From assembly GCF_000315625.1 (NCBI RefSeq), contig NW_005434596.1:1-62862 (forward strand): 62,862 bases of DNA, written 5' to 3'. Under the pieces are notes generated by a model. The model made no database searches and was not told where the DNA came from. It worked only from the letters and a program-made list of their open reading frames with translations. The DNA comes from Guillardia theta CCMP2712 (lineage: Eukaryota; Cryptophyceae; Pyrenomonadales; Geminigeraceae). The position numbers were made by a program, and so were the translations under genes. This document shows positions 48,134-59,909 of the stretch, piece after piece (within the stretch, counting starts at the first letter, position 1; each line of letters starts with the position of its first letter).

Positions 48134-50062
48134 ATGGGGAAAAGGAAAAGAGGAAAACAAAGAAAGTCTTGTTCTGATTCACAGACGACTGTCAAGATGT
48201 GTTTGAAAAAACATCTCAAACAACACACAATGATCGGTGTGATTGATGATTGGGTGAAACATATAAGCAAAATAAGCCATCGAGGTAGCATCATCTTCAA
48301 TCATCTATTGTTATGGTGTTTTGAGAAGGATTCAATGCAATGTGATGATACGTACATTACAAGGCTGTTTGATCAGATATACAATCGTACTAGAAAAGTA
48401 ACAGACAAAGAAAAAGAAGAAGGGATGCAAGAAGATACGGTCAAGACCAATGGTGGAGATAAAGTTTTCTTTCGGACCTGTTTTCTGATGGGTGAAAAAC
48501 GCAGAGGTAATGCAATTCAGTTTGATATTTTAGACGAGTTTTGGCAAGAAAAAGGGAACAAGTATCCACCAATACAACGCAGGAAAGAAGGGGATATTCG
48601 AGTACTGTACTATTCTGCTGATCAATATGCAACAAATTTCCAAAATTACATATTCTATACGATGGGACAAAAACAGACTAGATACATAAAGGAATGGGGA
48701 AAGCTCAATGGGATTTCTTCAGAAAAGGAGATACAGGATATACGGAATGCAGTAAACGGATGGAGCTTTCCACCAAAAACTCGTGTTCTCGAAAGACAGG
48801 ATGTCATTGATTTCATAAGGGAACAAAAAGAGATCATTGGATGGGACAATCATTATAACTTGTCATGGGCCCGTGACAAAATCAAGAAAAACCCTGATCA
48901 GCAAAAATGGATGCAATTACACATGCCAAATCTTGTCAAGTACCATTTTTCGGTTCTGAGGTTTTTGGAGATTCATGATATATCTGATCGATACACGATC
49001 GCTCCGATTTTTCAGATACGCAAACAATTTATTCGCGTAGACATTTGGGGTTTATTCTACATCATGGATCAATCTGGTCTGTTGCAATATTCAAAGGGTG
49101 GGAAAAGCAAATGCATGAAAAAGTTCACACAACAAAAACATAAGCGATTCTTGTCGGTGTTGAAGCTACAATCAAATTTGAGAAAGAAAGGGACAGTTGA
49201 TAGCATACAGACTGACGGAGTCGCACTCTGTGTGACGTTCAAGAAGAGAATACACAATGAGACAGACAATACTACTACAAAGAAAAGCAAAACAAGAGAT
49301 TGTGATGTGTCCTCAAGACGAGTTATTGCAATCGATCCTGGTCGCAATGTACTGATATGCGGTGTCGAGCAAATACCTGGTCAAGAAAAACCAAAGCAGT
49401 ATCGATATACTCGAAGGCAGTACTATCATGAGTCTCATATTACTCGGAATAACGCCAAGTTAGAAAAATGGAGACAAGGCATAACAGAGGAATCAAACGA
49501 TATTGCAAGAGTGTCAGCAAAAACGTCTCGGTTGGATCACTTTGAAAGATACATCGACACCGTGGTGAGACTAAGCGAGATCCTGTTCGAACACAATTGT
49601 CAAAACAAGTTCGCACGCCTGAAGATGGATAACTACATCCACAAACACAAGGCGATTGATACGTTCTTCAAGAAGATGAAAGGTAATGGGACAGATCAAA
49701 ATCCAATAATTGCATACGGTGATGCATCATTCGGTTGTACTGGGCGTGGAGAGAAGTCAGTGCCTGTAAAATGGATCAAAAGGCGATGTCAGAACTTCTT
49801 CGAGGTGACGGCAGTTGATGAATACAGAACGACAAAATGTTGCAATCAATGTCATCAAGAATTGTATGATTTGAGACGCAAACAAATCAACAAGAATGGT
49901 ATACTTGCTGACGAAGTGTCAGTGGTGCGGGGTTTGAAATGGTGCAGATCCACCAATTGTGTTCAAAACCGTATCAAGTCTCGTGATGTCAATGCTGCTA
50001 TGAATATTCTATTGTGCTACATGTCTCTACCAGCACGACCAGATTTTCTGAAACGGCCTTGA
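48134..50062 (+). CDS. Fanzor RNA-guided nuclease (TnpB-like, RuvC)
   Basis: One uninterrupted ORF of 642 aa in an otherwise intron-rich region, AT-rich against the GC-rich gene to its right. The N-terminus is very basic (MGKRKRGKQRK), fitting a nuclear localisation signal. RuvC-I is VIAIDPGRN with Asp401. An acidic candidate for the second site is Asp530 in IAYGDASFG. A zinc ribbon has Cys570 and Cys573 (CNQC) and Cys604 and Cys609 (CRSTNC). RuvC-III is SRDVNAAMNI with Asp618. This is the TnpB/Cas12-like C-terminal layout. Fanzors cut DNA using a guide RNA encoded next to the ORF; the family is known in eukaryotes and giant viruses, and a G. theta member has been tested in the laboratory (from memory; I cannot say whether it is this locus). 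No stop or frameshift is visible, so it may be active. The start is the first Met after the polypyrimidine leader. Confidence 0.9.
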   Translation: MGKRKRGKQRKSCSDSQTTVKMCLKKHLKQHTMIGVIDDWVKHISKISHRGSIIFNHLLLWCFEKDSMQCDDTYITRLFDQIYNRTRKVTDKEKEEGMQEDTVKTNGGDKVFFRTCFLMGEKRRGNAIQFDILDEFWQEKGNKYPPIQRRKEGDIRVLYYSADQYATNFQNYIFYTMGQKQTRYIKEWGKLNGISSEKEIQDIRNAVNGWSFPPKTRVLERQDVIDFIREQKEIIGWDNHYNLSWARDKIKKNPDQQKWMQLHMPNLVKYHFSVLRFLEIHDISDRYTIAPIFQIRKQFIRVDIWGLFYIMDQSGLLQYSKGGKSKCMKKFTQQKHKRFLSVLKLQSNLRKKGTVDSIQTDGVALCVTFKKRIHNETDNTTTKKSKTRDCDVSSRRVIAIDPGRNVLICGVEQIPGQEKPKQYRYTRRQYYHESHITRNNAKLEKWRQGITEESNDIARVSAKTSRLDHFERYIDTVVRLSEILFEHNCQNKFARLKMDNYIHKHKAIDTFFKKMKGNGTDQNPIIAYGDASFGCTGRGEKSVPVKWIKRRCQNFFEVTAVDEYRTTKCCNQCHQELYDLRRKQINKNGILADEVSVVRGLKWCRSTNCVQNRIKSRDVNAAMNILLCYMSLPARPDFLKRP

Positions 50063-50280
50063 ATCACACATGGGTCTGGTTATACTTCAACCTGTTCTTC
50101 ATAGAAAGGATGAAGTACGAGTCAGACACAAGGAAATATTGGCGTGTGGGTCTTCAATGATCCATAATTTCGACGGAAAATTTAGAATTTTGAAATTTTA
50201 TGTTTTGTGTCGTTTAGCTAATACAGGAGCCTCATACCCACTTACGACCATGGGGTACCCCTTCTAGAACACCAGAAAGC
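50063..50280 (+). ncRNA. Candidate guide-RNA region 3' of Fanzor
   Basis: Placed by analogy only: TnpB and many Fanzors have their guide RNA overlapping the 3' end or 3' UTR. The first 200 bases contain a small hairpin (cttcat/atgaag arms, 50097-50102 and 50110-50115), an AT-rich stretch at about 50170-50200, the 12-bp direct repeat at 50222-50233 and a ggggtacccc palindrome at about 50253. If the direct repeat marks the element end, the guide would be read from the sequence around it. No expression evidence is available. Confidence 0.3.
50222..50233 (+). repeat. 12-bp direct repeat, right flank of Fanzor interval
   Basis: An exact copy of 47164-47175 (tacaggagcctc), 160 bp after the Fanzor stop codon. 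Confidence 0.5.
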
Positions 50281-50819
50281 ATGTTTCATTTCATTCTGCT
50301 CAAGGAAAGACAGCAGTCAACTTGTAGGGCTACTTGTACATTTCCTCATGCTGGAGGACAGCAGACCCGGTCTGGTCAGCTGCTGGTCAGACTGCCGCAT
50401 GTTACAAATGTTGAGCTGCTAGGCTTCATAGCAGTTGTTGGTTGTACGTCGTTCTGACTGAACTTCTCTGATGTTTCATGAGGAAAGGGTTCAGTGAATG
50501 TTTGTAATCTGCGCGACACTGGCAAGCAAGCTAGACGCAGAGGCGAGATACATGATCCGCGGAACGGGATGTACGTTCAAGATTTCGTCATGTTCATTGG
50601 AAACGTTGAACCATCAGGGTGAGAAATCACTTAATAATATCCACTAACACACACAAACACGCACGCACGCACACACAAAAGAGAGGGAGAGAAAGAGACA
50701 GTTCTGCTGCTCCAGCTGTTGGTGAGCAAGCTGCCATAGGTTGCTTCTTGTCTCATCTTCCCCCTTATATCGCCATCTCGACGACATGGACGAGTGAGGT
50801 CGGGGGGACGCGAGAGGCT
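50281..50819. other. Intergenic, 3' flank of cysteine-rich gene
   Basis: No gene recognised. A simple CA/CG/GA tract lies at about 50641-50700. Confidence 0.6.
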
Positions 50820-53800
50820 CTAGAAGAGCTTCAGGTGGCTCGCCATGTCCCTGCGTCAAAGTCAATAGCAAACCAGCAAACGAGTCAACTGAGTCACGAG
50901 GACGCACCAAGGGACGAAGAGCTTCTTCTTCTCGTCGTAGATGTAGCAGAAGGCGTCTCCAGCCAACGCGCACGCGTCGACGTAGCTACACACCCACACC
51001 TCGAGCTCGCGTCTGACCATGAGCTGTCCGAGGCCTCCCATCTTGAAGGTGCTGTTATGAGTATCGAGGCTCGGAACGATGTCTTTCCAGGTGTGAAGCA
51101 TCTGACAGTGAAGGTACTTGCTGCTCACAAACCAGTACTGTGACAGCGCGTCGCTCGAGATGTTTGCCGTCCACGTCATCGTGAAACCCTGATACGCCAC
51201 GCTCTCGTCCGCCTCGAACAAAACCTCCAGCACCCGCGAGCTCGCCGTCACCGTCAGGCTGCCGGGCTTGTGCAGGCCCGTGAGCTTGGCGACCTCCGTC
51301 CTCCCGTAGCACTCCAGCGACGCTCCCAGGAGGCCGATGCACTCGTTGATCGTGAGGAAGTCGTATCCCGGCTCGAGGGCGAAGGAGGTGAAGTTGAGGG
51401 AGATGGAGGAGGCGCCTGGAGGCTGGATGATCCACCGGCAGTTGCTCCCGTCCTCGTACAGGCTTGACAGTGCCGACCCGTCGGACAAGGACCCTCTCGC
51501 CTCGTCAAACAGCTGGCACCGGCACTTGCCTGTGCAGGGCTTGAGGGCTGAGCTGCAGATGCTGTCCTGCAGCTCCTGACAGGCTAGCGCGTGCTCCCCG
51601 CTGTTGCAGACAGGGGTCGAGCAAGCCCTGCAGGAGGACCCGGAGACGTACTGGCCGGGAGCACAGCGAACCTTCTTGATGAGGATGCGAGTGTTCTGAC
51701 AGTACTGGCCTGATGACAGCGCGTACAGCTCAGCGTCAGCTCGGATAGACTTGGTCAAGCCGTTGAGGGCCATGACGCGACCAGCAGTCACGTAGTTGTA
51801 GTTTGACGTGGCGTAGACTGTGCCGTCGGACACCACGAGCTGCTGGAGACCCCACGGGTAGCGTGCGATGACGTCAACAGTGTCTGTGTCGTTTGGAGCT
51901 ACTTGCCAGCCGGCCGGCAGCTGGACCATGCCGCACTGAAGCCTCTGGTTGGAGCTCGAGACGGGTCCTTGCAGGGGGTCCCAAGGCTCCGTCATGTTGT
52001 CCATGAGCACGGCGTACTCGTCCCCGCTGCGAGAGGTGACGGCGAAGATCCAACCGCACTGGTAGAGCATCGCATCGGGATAGTCCTGCCTGCACGACCT
52101 CGTGATGTTGCACCGCATGGAGGCTGGCCTCACGACGACGTCGCTCTCCGGTGACGGCGGGGGCTTGCAGGCGAGGCATCGCGTGCCTGACTGGAAGTAT
52201 CCCGGCTGACAGCGCCAAGCGCACTCCTCGTCAGCGGCGTCGAGGAAGTAGGCGAAGTTGGGAGCGTTCATGCAGGGCACACAAGCGCCTTGGCTGCGGT
52301 AGTGACCTGTGCCGCATCGCCACTGGCAGACCTGACCGCTCGACCCGTCGGCTTCCACATAGAGAGCGTTGCTTGGCTTGGGATACCTCGGGTCGCACGA
52401 CGCGCATCCCTCATACGCCTTGTAGTATCCTGCCCGACAGGTCCATCCGCACCCGCCTGGTCCCGAGGAGGCTACCGCGTTGGCCGGTAGACTGCCCGAG
52501 CATGGCGTGCAGTCTTGATCGCCTCGGCCCTCGTAGCCGTCATCGCACTCGAGGCGCACAAGCAGCATCCGCAGGGCGTAGTATCCGTTGTCGCAGGACG
52601 AGAGGGCGTAAGAGCTGCCGCTGCGGTAGAGCATGTTGCTGAAGATGCTGGTGCCGGGCGTTTGGTAGCTCATGTAGTCCTGGTAAGGCTGCGCCGTCTG
52701 GTAAGCGACTCCGTTGGCGAGCACGACGGCTCGAGCTCCCCATGGGTACGACCCGGCGACTCTCACAGCTTCCTCGCTCCATGGCGCCAGCGCCCAGCCC
52801 GCAGGAGGCTGCTGGTACATGGAGCCGTCATGCTGACAGCTGAGGTTGAGCGACGTGGGAGCGACGTCATCCAAGGCCGCGTAGACCTTGCCGAGGTACC
52901 TCACCACGTGCGTCAAGCTGTTGCTGACGTTACACGCCTCTCCATGGCTCTCGCCGCTCGCGCAGGCCCACTGGCATGAGTTGGGCTGGTCCAGCAGGCC
53001 CGGGGTAGAGTAGAAGGCGTAGGGGGGGATGGGGTTCGTGCAGGGGAAGCACACCATCCACTCGGAGCTCCGGTAGAAGCCGGCGTTGCACTCCCAGGGA
53101 CACTTGCTGTCCGCATACTGGCTGGGGCTGGAGGGAAGAGCGTAGCTGGCGTTGGCAGGGATGGGGTTGGAGCAGGGGTAGCAGTAGGAGCCGGAGAGGT
53201 AGAACCCGGGAGCACAGAAGAGCGACATGAGAAGAATGTCGCTGCACGTACTCCAAGATCGATACATACCGTCATATCCGATCAGTGAGTTGGATCCCCA
53301 TCTATAAGGATAGTTACAGCATTGACAGCTGCTGGTGTACCAGATAGAGCTGTCGGATAGCTGGAGGTAACATACTCCCCACCGCTGAGTCGCGATCGCC
53401 ATCTGACTGTCCCAGGTGTTCGCAGCTATCGCCCAGCCGTCAGGGATGCTGCTGAAGGTCAATGGTGTGTTGCACTGGTAAGGTTCGTCAGGCCGGTGGC
53501 CTTGTAGGGTGGTGTAGTATCGGTTGCCGTACTGGAACATCTCGCACTTGCTGGCGTTGACATTGCTCCCTCCCCCCTGAGATTGATAGTGACCGAAGTC
53601 ACACGCCCAGCCGCATGCCGTCCCGTTGCTGCCCTCCCGCAGCCAGTGAGCCGCCCGCGGCTTCCTGCCCTCGCACGCGACGCACTGACCGTCCTTGAGG
53701 AGGTAGCCCGCGCTGCATCGCCACCCGCACTCTGTCCACGACCCGTTGACCCCTCCCGGCCCGTACGCTACGTACTCCGCGTGCTCCGGCGCCGTCTCGC

Positions 53801-54986
53801 ACGCCTGACACGCCTCGCCTCGTCGCGTGTAGCCGGGCTCGCAGGCCCACGGGCAGACGCTGTCGGCGTAGCGGCTGGGGTCCTGCTGGGCGACGTAGAG
53901 GGCATGAGGGGGGATGGGGTTAGAGCAGTTGCCGCAGCTCGAGTCGTTACGGAGGTAGTAGCCCGCCGCGCAGTACTGCGACACGAGCAGGATCGACCCG
54001 CACGATTCTGACGACCTGTACATGCCGTCGTATGACACCAGCGAGTAGCAGCAGGTAGACTGAGGCGACGACGACGAATAACACCGAGAGCTGTACCAGG
54101 TAGTGCTGTCAGACATCATTAGGGTGCAGGAGCGCCAAGGGTACATCCACGCTGTCATGCGGCTGTCCCAGGTGTTCGCAGCTATCGCCCAGCCTGCCGG
54201 GATCGCCTTCAGCCCTTGATTGCAGTTGTAGTAGTAGTAGTAGTAGTCACTATTTTCCCAGTTCCATGGGGGAGAGCCGTCGAGGGTGGCGTAGTATCGG
54301 TTGCCGTAGGAGCGCAGCGGCAGACAGTCTCCGTCTGCCGACGCGAAGTAGCCGAAGTCGCACGCCCAGCCGCATGCCGTCCCGTTGCTGCCCTCCCGCA
54401 GCCAGTGAGCCGCCCGCGGCTTCCTGCCCTCGCACGCGACGCACTGACCGTCCTTGAGGAGGTAGCCCGCGCTGCATCGCCACCCGCACTCCGTCCACGA
54501 CCCGTTGACTCCTCCCGGCCCGTACGCTACGTACTCCGCGTGCTCCGGCGCCGTCTCGCACGCCTGACACGCCTCGCCTCGTCGCGTGTAGCCGGGCTCG
54601 CAGGCCCACGGGCAGACGCTGTCGGCGTAGCGGCTGTGGTCCTGCTGGGCGACGTAGAGGGCATGAGGGGGGATGGGGTTAGAGCAGTTGCCGCAGCTCG
54701 AGTCGTTACGGAGGTAGTAGCCTGCCGCGCAGTACTGCGACACGAGCAGGATCGACCCGCACGATTCTGACGACCTGTACATGCCGTCGTACGACACCAG
54801 CGAGTAGCTGTATGTAGACTGAGGCGACGACGACGACGTACACCGAGAGCTGTACCAGGCAGAGCTGTCAGACATCATTAGGGTGCAGGAGCGCCAAGGG
54901 TACATCCACGCTGTCATGCGGCTGTCCCAGGTGTTCGCAGCTATCGCCCAGCCCGCCGGGATCGCCTTCAGCCCTTGATTGCAGTT

Positions 54987-55017
<31 letters not shown>

Positions 55018-58000
55018 GAGTAGTAGTAGTAGTAGTCACTATTTTCCCAGTTCCATGGGGGAGAGCCGTCGAGGGTGGCGTAGTATCGGTTGCCGTAGGA
55101 GCGCAGCGGCAGACAGTCTCCGTCTGAAGACGCGAAGTAGCCGAAGTCGCACGCCCAGCCGCATGCCGTCCCGTTGCTGCCCTCCCGCAGCCAGTGAGCC
55201 GCCCGCGGCTTCCTGCCCTCGCACGCGACGCACTGACCGTCCTTGAGGAGGTAGCCCGCGCTGCATCGCCACCCGCACTCTGTCCACGACCCGTTGACCC
55301 CTCCCGGCCCGTACGCTACGTACTCCGCGTGCTCCGGCGCCGTCTCGCACGCCTGACACGCCTCGCCTCGTCGCGTGTAGCCGGGCTCGCAGGCCCACGG
55401 GCAGACGCTGTCGGCGTAGCGGCTGGGGTCCTGCTGGGCGACGTAGAGGGCATGAGGGGGGATGGGGTTAGAGCAGTTGCCGCAGCTCGAGTCGTTACGG
55501 AGGTAGTAGCCCGCCGCGCAGTACTGCGACACGAGCAGGATCGACCCGCACGATTCTGACGACCTGTACATGCCGTCGTATGACACCAGCGAGTAGCAGC
55601 AGGTAGACTGAGGCGACGACGACGAATAACACCGAGAGCTGTACCAGGTAGTGCTGTCAGACATCATTAGGGTGCAGGAGCGCCAAGGGTACATCCACGC
55701 TGTCATGCGGCTGTCCCAGGTGTTCGCAGCTATCGCCCAGCCCGCCGGGATCGCCTTCAGCCCTTGATTGCAGTTGTCGTAGTAGTAGTAGTAGTAGTCA
55801 CTATTTTCCCAGTTCCATGGGGGAGAGCCGTCGAGGGTGGCGTAGTATCGGTTGCCGTAGGAGCGCAGCGGCAGACAGTCTCCGTCTTCCGACGCGAAGT
55901 AGCCGAAGTCGCACGCCCAGCCGCATGCCGTCCCGTTGCTGCCCTCCCGCAGCCAGTGAGCCGCCCGCGGCTTCCTGCCCTCGCACGCGACGCACTGACC
56001 GTCCTTGAGGAGGTAGCCCGCGCTGCATCGCCATTGGCACTCGTACTCGACCTCGTGTCTCATCGTCAGCTGGACATACTCAGCATGGGCTGGCAGCGTC
56101 GCTCGGTCACAAGCTACACAATGATCGGCTTGCTGCTTGAAGCCGGCGTTACACACGTATGCACAGGTGGAGATGAGCTGGTTGTCTGCTGCTATCAGAC
56201 TGCCATATGACGAGTTGGTAGGCAGCGCGTTACTGCAGGGCACACAGCTGGAGCCGCTCTTGAGATATCCCGGGGCACATTCGGTAGACCTCAGCAGAAC
56301 TCCCTTGTCACAACCATTTGCCTTGTACATGCCGTTGTAGGAGCTCAGATATCCCCAGCTGTATTGCTGGGGGCTGGTAGAGCTAGTGCCGCGAGCTGTG
56401 TACCACAGAGAGCCATCTGAAAACACCAAGTAGTACGATCCCCAGGTGAAGTACCAGGTGACGTACTGACTGTCCTGGTTGTTGGGGGCGAGCTCCCATC
56501 CTGCTGGTACCGGCAAGTACGGGTCGTCACGGCAGGTGTAGGGGTCGTTGGGAGCTCTGCCGCTCAGAGTCGTGTAGTATCTTCCGGCGTACTTGGTCCC
56601 GACGCACCTTCCGTTGCTCCTCACATACCCGAACCGACATGACCACTCGCACTGTCTCCCGCTGACTTCGCCTGCTGTGAAGTAGGCGAACTCTGGCAGA
56701 CTCGTCTCGCAGGCTTTGCATGCCCCGTCTTGGAGGTAGTAGCCTGCATGGCACGTCCAGCTGCAGCTCTCTCCGGGCTCGCTCGTGGTGTACACAGCAT
56801 TGGGAGGGGCTACCGAGCAGGCGACACAAGAGCTCCCGTAAGCATCCCTGTAATAGCCGGCGTCGCATCGCCAGTCGCAATTGTTCTTGTTTGCAGGCGA
56901 GCCGCTGCTGTTGTAGGTGGCGTGATTAGGCTTGTAGCTGCTGCACGGAATGCAGCGGGTCATGTTGGAGGGATCCCTGTAGTAGCCCGCGAGACAGTCC
57001 TCTGCTACCACCAGCACCGTCCCACAGCTGTCTCTTGACACGAACATCCCGTCGTAGCTGTACAGTCGCGACGTACAGCACATGCCTCCGTATCCTGTGT
57101 TCCATGCCGTCCCGTCCTCCAGCACGACATTGCTGGCCCCCCACGGGTACTGAGATACCACAGAGATGCTGTCGCCTGTGTTGGGCGCTATCATCCACCC
57201 CTCCGGCAGAGCTCTCGCTACCTCCCAGCTGCAGGTCGAGCTGTCGTAGGGAGCCCTCCCTCCCAAGCTCGCATAGCGCTGTCCGTTGTATCCTACGGTG
57301 ATGTCGTCGCAAGAGCTGCTCCCGCTCTGACGATAACCAAAGTCGCACGCCCACGAGCAGCCTGACCCCTCCCAGTGAGCGTTGGGAGGCAGCGAAGACG
57401 CGCAGGCCTCGCATCGCCATCCGTCGACCTCGCGATAGCCCGGCAAGCAGCTCCAAGCACAGCTGTCTGCCTTGCCCATCAGCCCGGCGCCCACGTAGAC
57501 GGCAGCAGAAGGCTTGCCCGCACACTTGGAGCACGTCGAGCCTGACGGGTAGAAGCCAACCTGACAGCTCCACCCGCAGCTGCTCGTCTCCTGAGGGTAG
57601 GGCGAGAGCACGTACTGTGCGCCGGAAGGGATGGTGTTGGAGCATGGGACACAGCGAGACGCGTTCGTCAATCCGCTTGCAGAGTCTGCAGGAGCGACGG
57701 CCATGTAGCCTGATGCGCATACGGGAGCGAGGAGCAGAACTCGAGCTTCGCAATCTGACGAGCGATAGTAAACTCTGTCATACGTCGAGAGATAGCCGCT
57801 GCTGTAGTACGAGCCCGGGTATTGCATGTAGTAATAAAACCAATAATACCAGTTATCTTCTGACATGACGCTGTTAGTGTAGTAGCTCGAGCTGCTGTCC
57901 AGCACAAGCCGAAGAGCTCCCCAGTCGTACTTGGCGGTGACGTTGATGCTGATCTCGTTGTCCGGAGCGATCGACCAGCCCGCAGGCAGCGGCAGGTACT

Positions 58001-59871
58001 CCTGCCATTCCGACACACAGCTCCACATGGAGTACTGCGACGTAGGACCGTACCCGCCAAGAGTCGAGAACACGTACCCCTCCTCTTCCACTACCTCCTG
58101 CCAGGCACAGGAGTCCGCCCCCTCCCCGCGCCCTGCCGACACAAACACAGCGTTGGCCGGCCTCTTGGTGCAGGGCATGCACATGCTCCCTGACTTGTAG
58201 AAGCCAACGTCGCACGTCCACCCGCAGAGCTCGTTGGAGTAGCTGGCGTTGCTGGGCTTCCCTTCGCACTCAGCGCAGCTCTCGCCTTTGAGGTGGAACC
58301 CGGGTTGGCATATCCAATCGCACGACTGCGATGCCGTAGAGAAGTCGGAGGAGTAGATGGAGTTGGGAGGGATGGAGTTGTTGCACAGCACGCACGGCAA
58401 GTCAAGCATCACATACGGCGACGGCACACCAGAGACAAGCAGACGAGCCTCACGGTCGGGCATGGAGAAAGACGTCAAAGTTGACCCCCTGCCGTCGCTC
58501 ATCATGTACATGGTCGAGAAGTAGGTGTTCTGCAAGCCGATTGCGACCCGCAAGGTGTTGTTGGCAAAGAAAGTCACCTCGAAGATGAGATTCGGATGCC
58601 CCGGGAGCCCCGAGGTAGACGAGGTCCCCTCGAACCTCACCACGTATCCCCGCATGTCTCCCTCCCTGGTGGGGGTCCCGACGATCAGCTGGGCTGAAGT
58701 GTCTCCAGCTCCGACAAACAGAGTCGGGACGTAAGGATTGCTGGCTGACAGGGAGGTGTAGGTCGACCAGGCTTGTCCGAAGGTCAGGTAGCTATTGGAC
58801 GATATGTACACCGATGATTGCACGTTGTTGCCTCCCACGCAGAAGGGAAACCCAAGGTCCGGCACTCTCCAGCTCCCGTCATCGACAGAGCTTGGCGAGA
58901 GGATGTAGGACCAATTTCTTCCTACCGCCAGGTCTGACTTGAGGTAGGACGTGTTGAGGATCGTCGCATTCGGAGGGCCTTGGAAGTGCGCAGGCGCTGG
59001 GTCGGCAGTCGCGGAGTCTCGATACCTCGTGGAGCAGAAGTCTGGGGTCTGACCTTGCGGGCATCCCACGTACACGATCAGTATCCGCATGTTGCAAGAC
59101 GCCGGCCAGTACAAGCCGTCGCTGCTGCGTAGAGAGGAGCCTCCATTGGAGCAATACCAGCAGTTTGTGCGATAGTATGAGCCGCTTTCGACCAACATGT
59201 AATCGGTTCCCCAAGTGTACTGACTGATGACTTCTCTCGATAGCCAGTCATCCGGAGCGATGGCCCAGCCCTTCGGCAGCCGCAAGGCTTGTGTCTGGCA
59301 GTCTTCGTTGCTGCTTGTCCTCTCCGACATGTAGTATGTGCCGTCGAGGGTGGCAAACTTTCTGCCGCCGTACATGACGCTAGGAAGATCGTCTCCGCGC
59401 CGCTCTCCATCATCCTCGGATATCTGATAAATGTAAGGTCAGCAGCTGATGCTTCAGAGATCGTCATGTTACCACGGAGTTGTCGCGGAGCGAGTACTTG
59501 CTGTCCGCAGATCCCACAGATCGCTGGAGGTCGACATGAAGCGCTCTCAAGTGCGCATTTGATGATGCAAGCGAAGTAGAAACTCCTTTGCGATGAGCTC
59601 GATCGCCTTGACTCATCGGGCGCAGCTTGTCAGAAGCCGGCATCTTGCTTGAAGAGGAGCGCAGCTGACGGTCAAGAGAGTCCTCCTGAGCGATCAATTG
59701 CTGGATCTCCATCAGGCGTGAGGTGATGGGGGACGAGGCAGATCTCTGAGAGGGGCTGGTAGGCTGTTGATGCAGAGCATCGTCTCCTGTGGCTGAAACA
59801 GAAGCAGAGACAGAGAAAACAAGAAGGAAAGCGAAAACAATCCCAAGACTCATCAGGCTGATGCGAGCCAT
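50820..59871 (-). CDS. Giant secreted cysteine-rich repeat protein with CUB domain, intact copy
   Basis: Exon 1 (59871-59473, 133 codons, signal peptide), a 49-nt intron, exon 2 (59423-50908), a predicted 57-nt intron (50851-50907, GTGCGT...GACGCAG) and a short last exon ending at 50820: 2,981 aa. Without the last intron the stop is at 50862. Order: signal peptide; Ser/Gln-rich linker; first unknown module; a beta-rich region at about 320-445 (GFPFCVGG...SSNSYLTFG, reminiscent of NIDO domains); then alternating GCC2/GCC3 ephrin-receptor-like cysteine modules (C-x-x-C, P-x-x-A-x-Y, C-x-W-x-C, GYY) and ten copies in all of a ~110-residue module (GWxIAP, YxWG, SDGxxW, SYDGMYRS); a CUB domain near 2760-2885; a short tail. 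No transmembrane helix is evident. Probably a secreted or cell-surface coat or adhesion protein. Function unknown. Confidence 0.85.
53590..56035 (-). repeat. Tandem protein-coding repeats inside right cysteine-rich gene
   Basis: The CGWACDFGY landmark recurs near 53607, 54363, 55152 and 55917 (spacing 756-789 bp). Spacing differs mainly through a (TAG)n run on the plus strand, read as poly-Tyr on the coding strand, at about 54226-54247, 54986-55034 and 55778-55799. Confidence 0.88.
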
Positions 59872-59909
59872 GTCGCGAGAAAATTGAGACTGGAAGAAGA
59901 GATCGGTCA

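Noticed and set aside
48091-48300. Possible minus-strand ORF over the Fanzor start
   Set aside because: Low-complexity Arg/Gly translation of the polypyrimidine tract; the plus frame has the conserved nuclease motifs.
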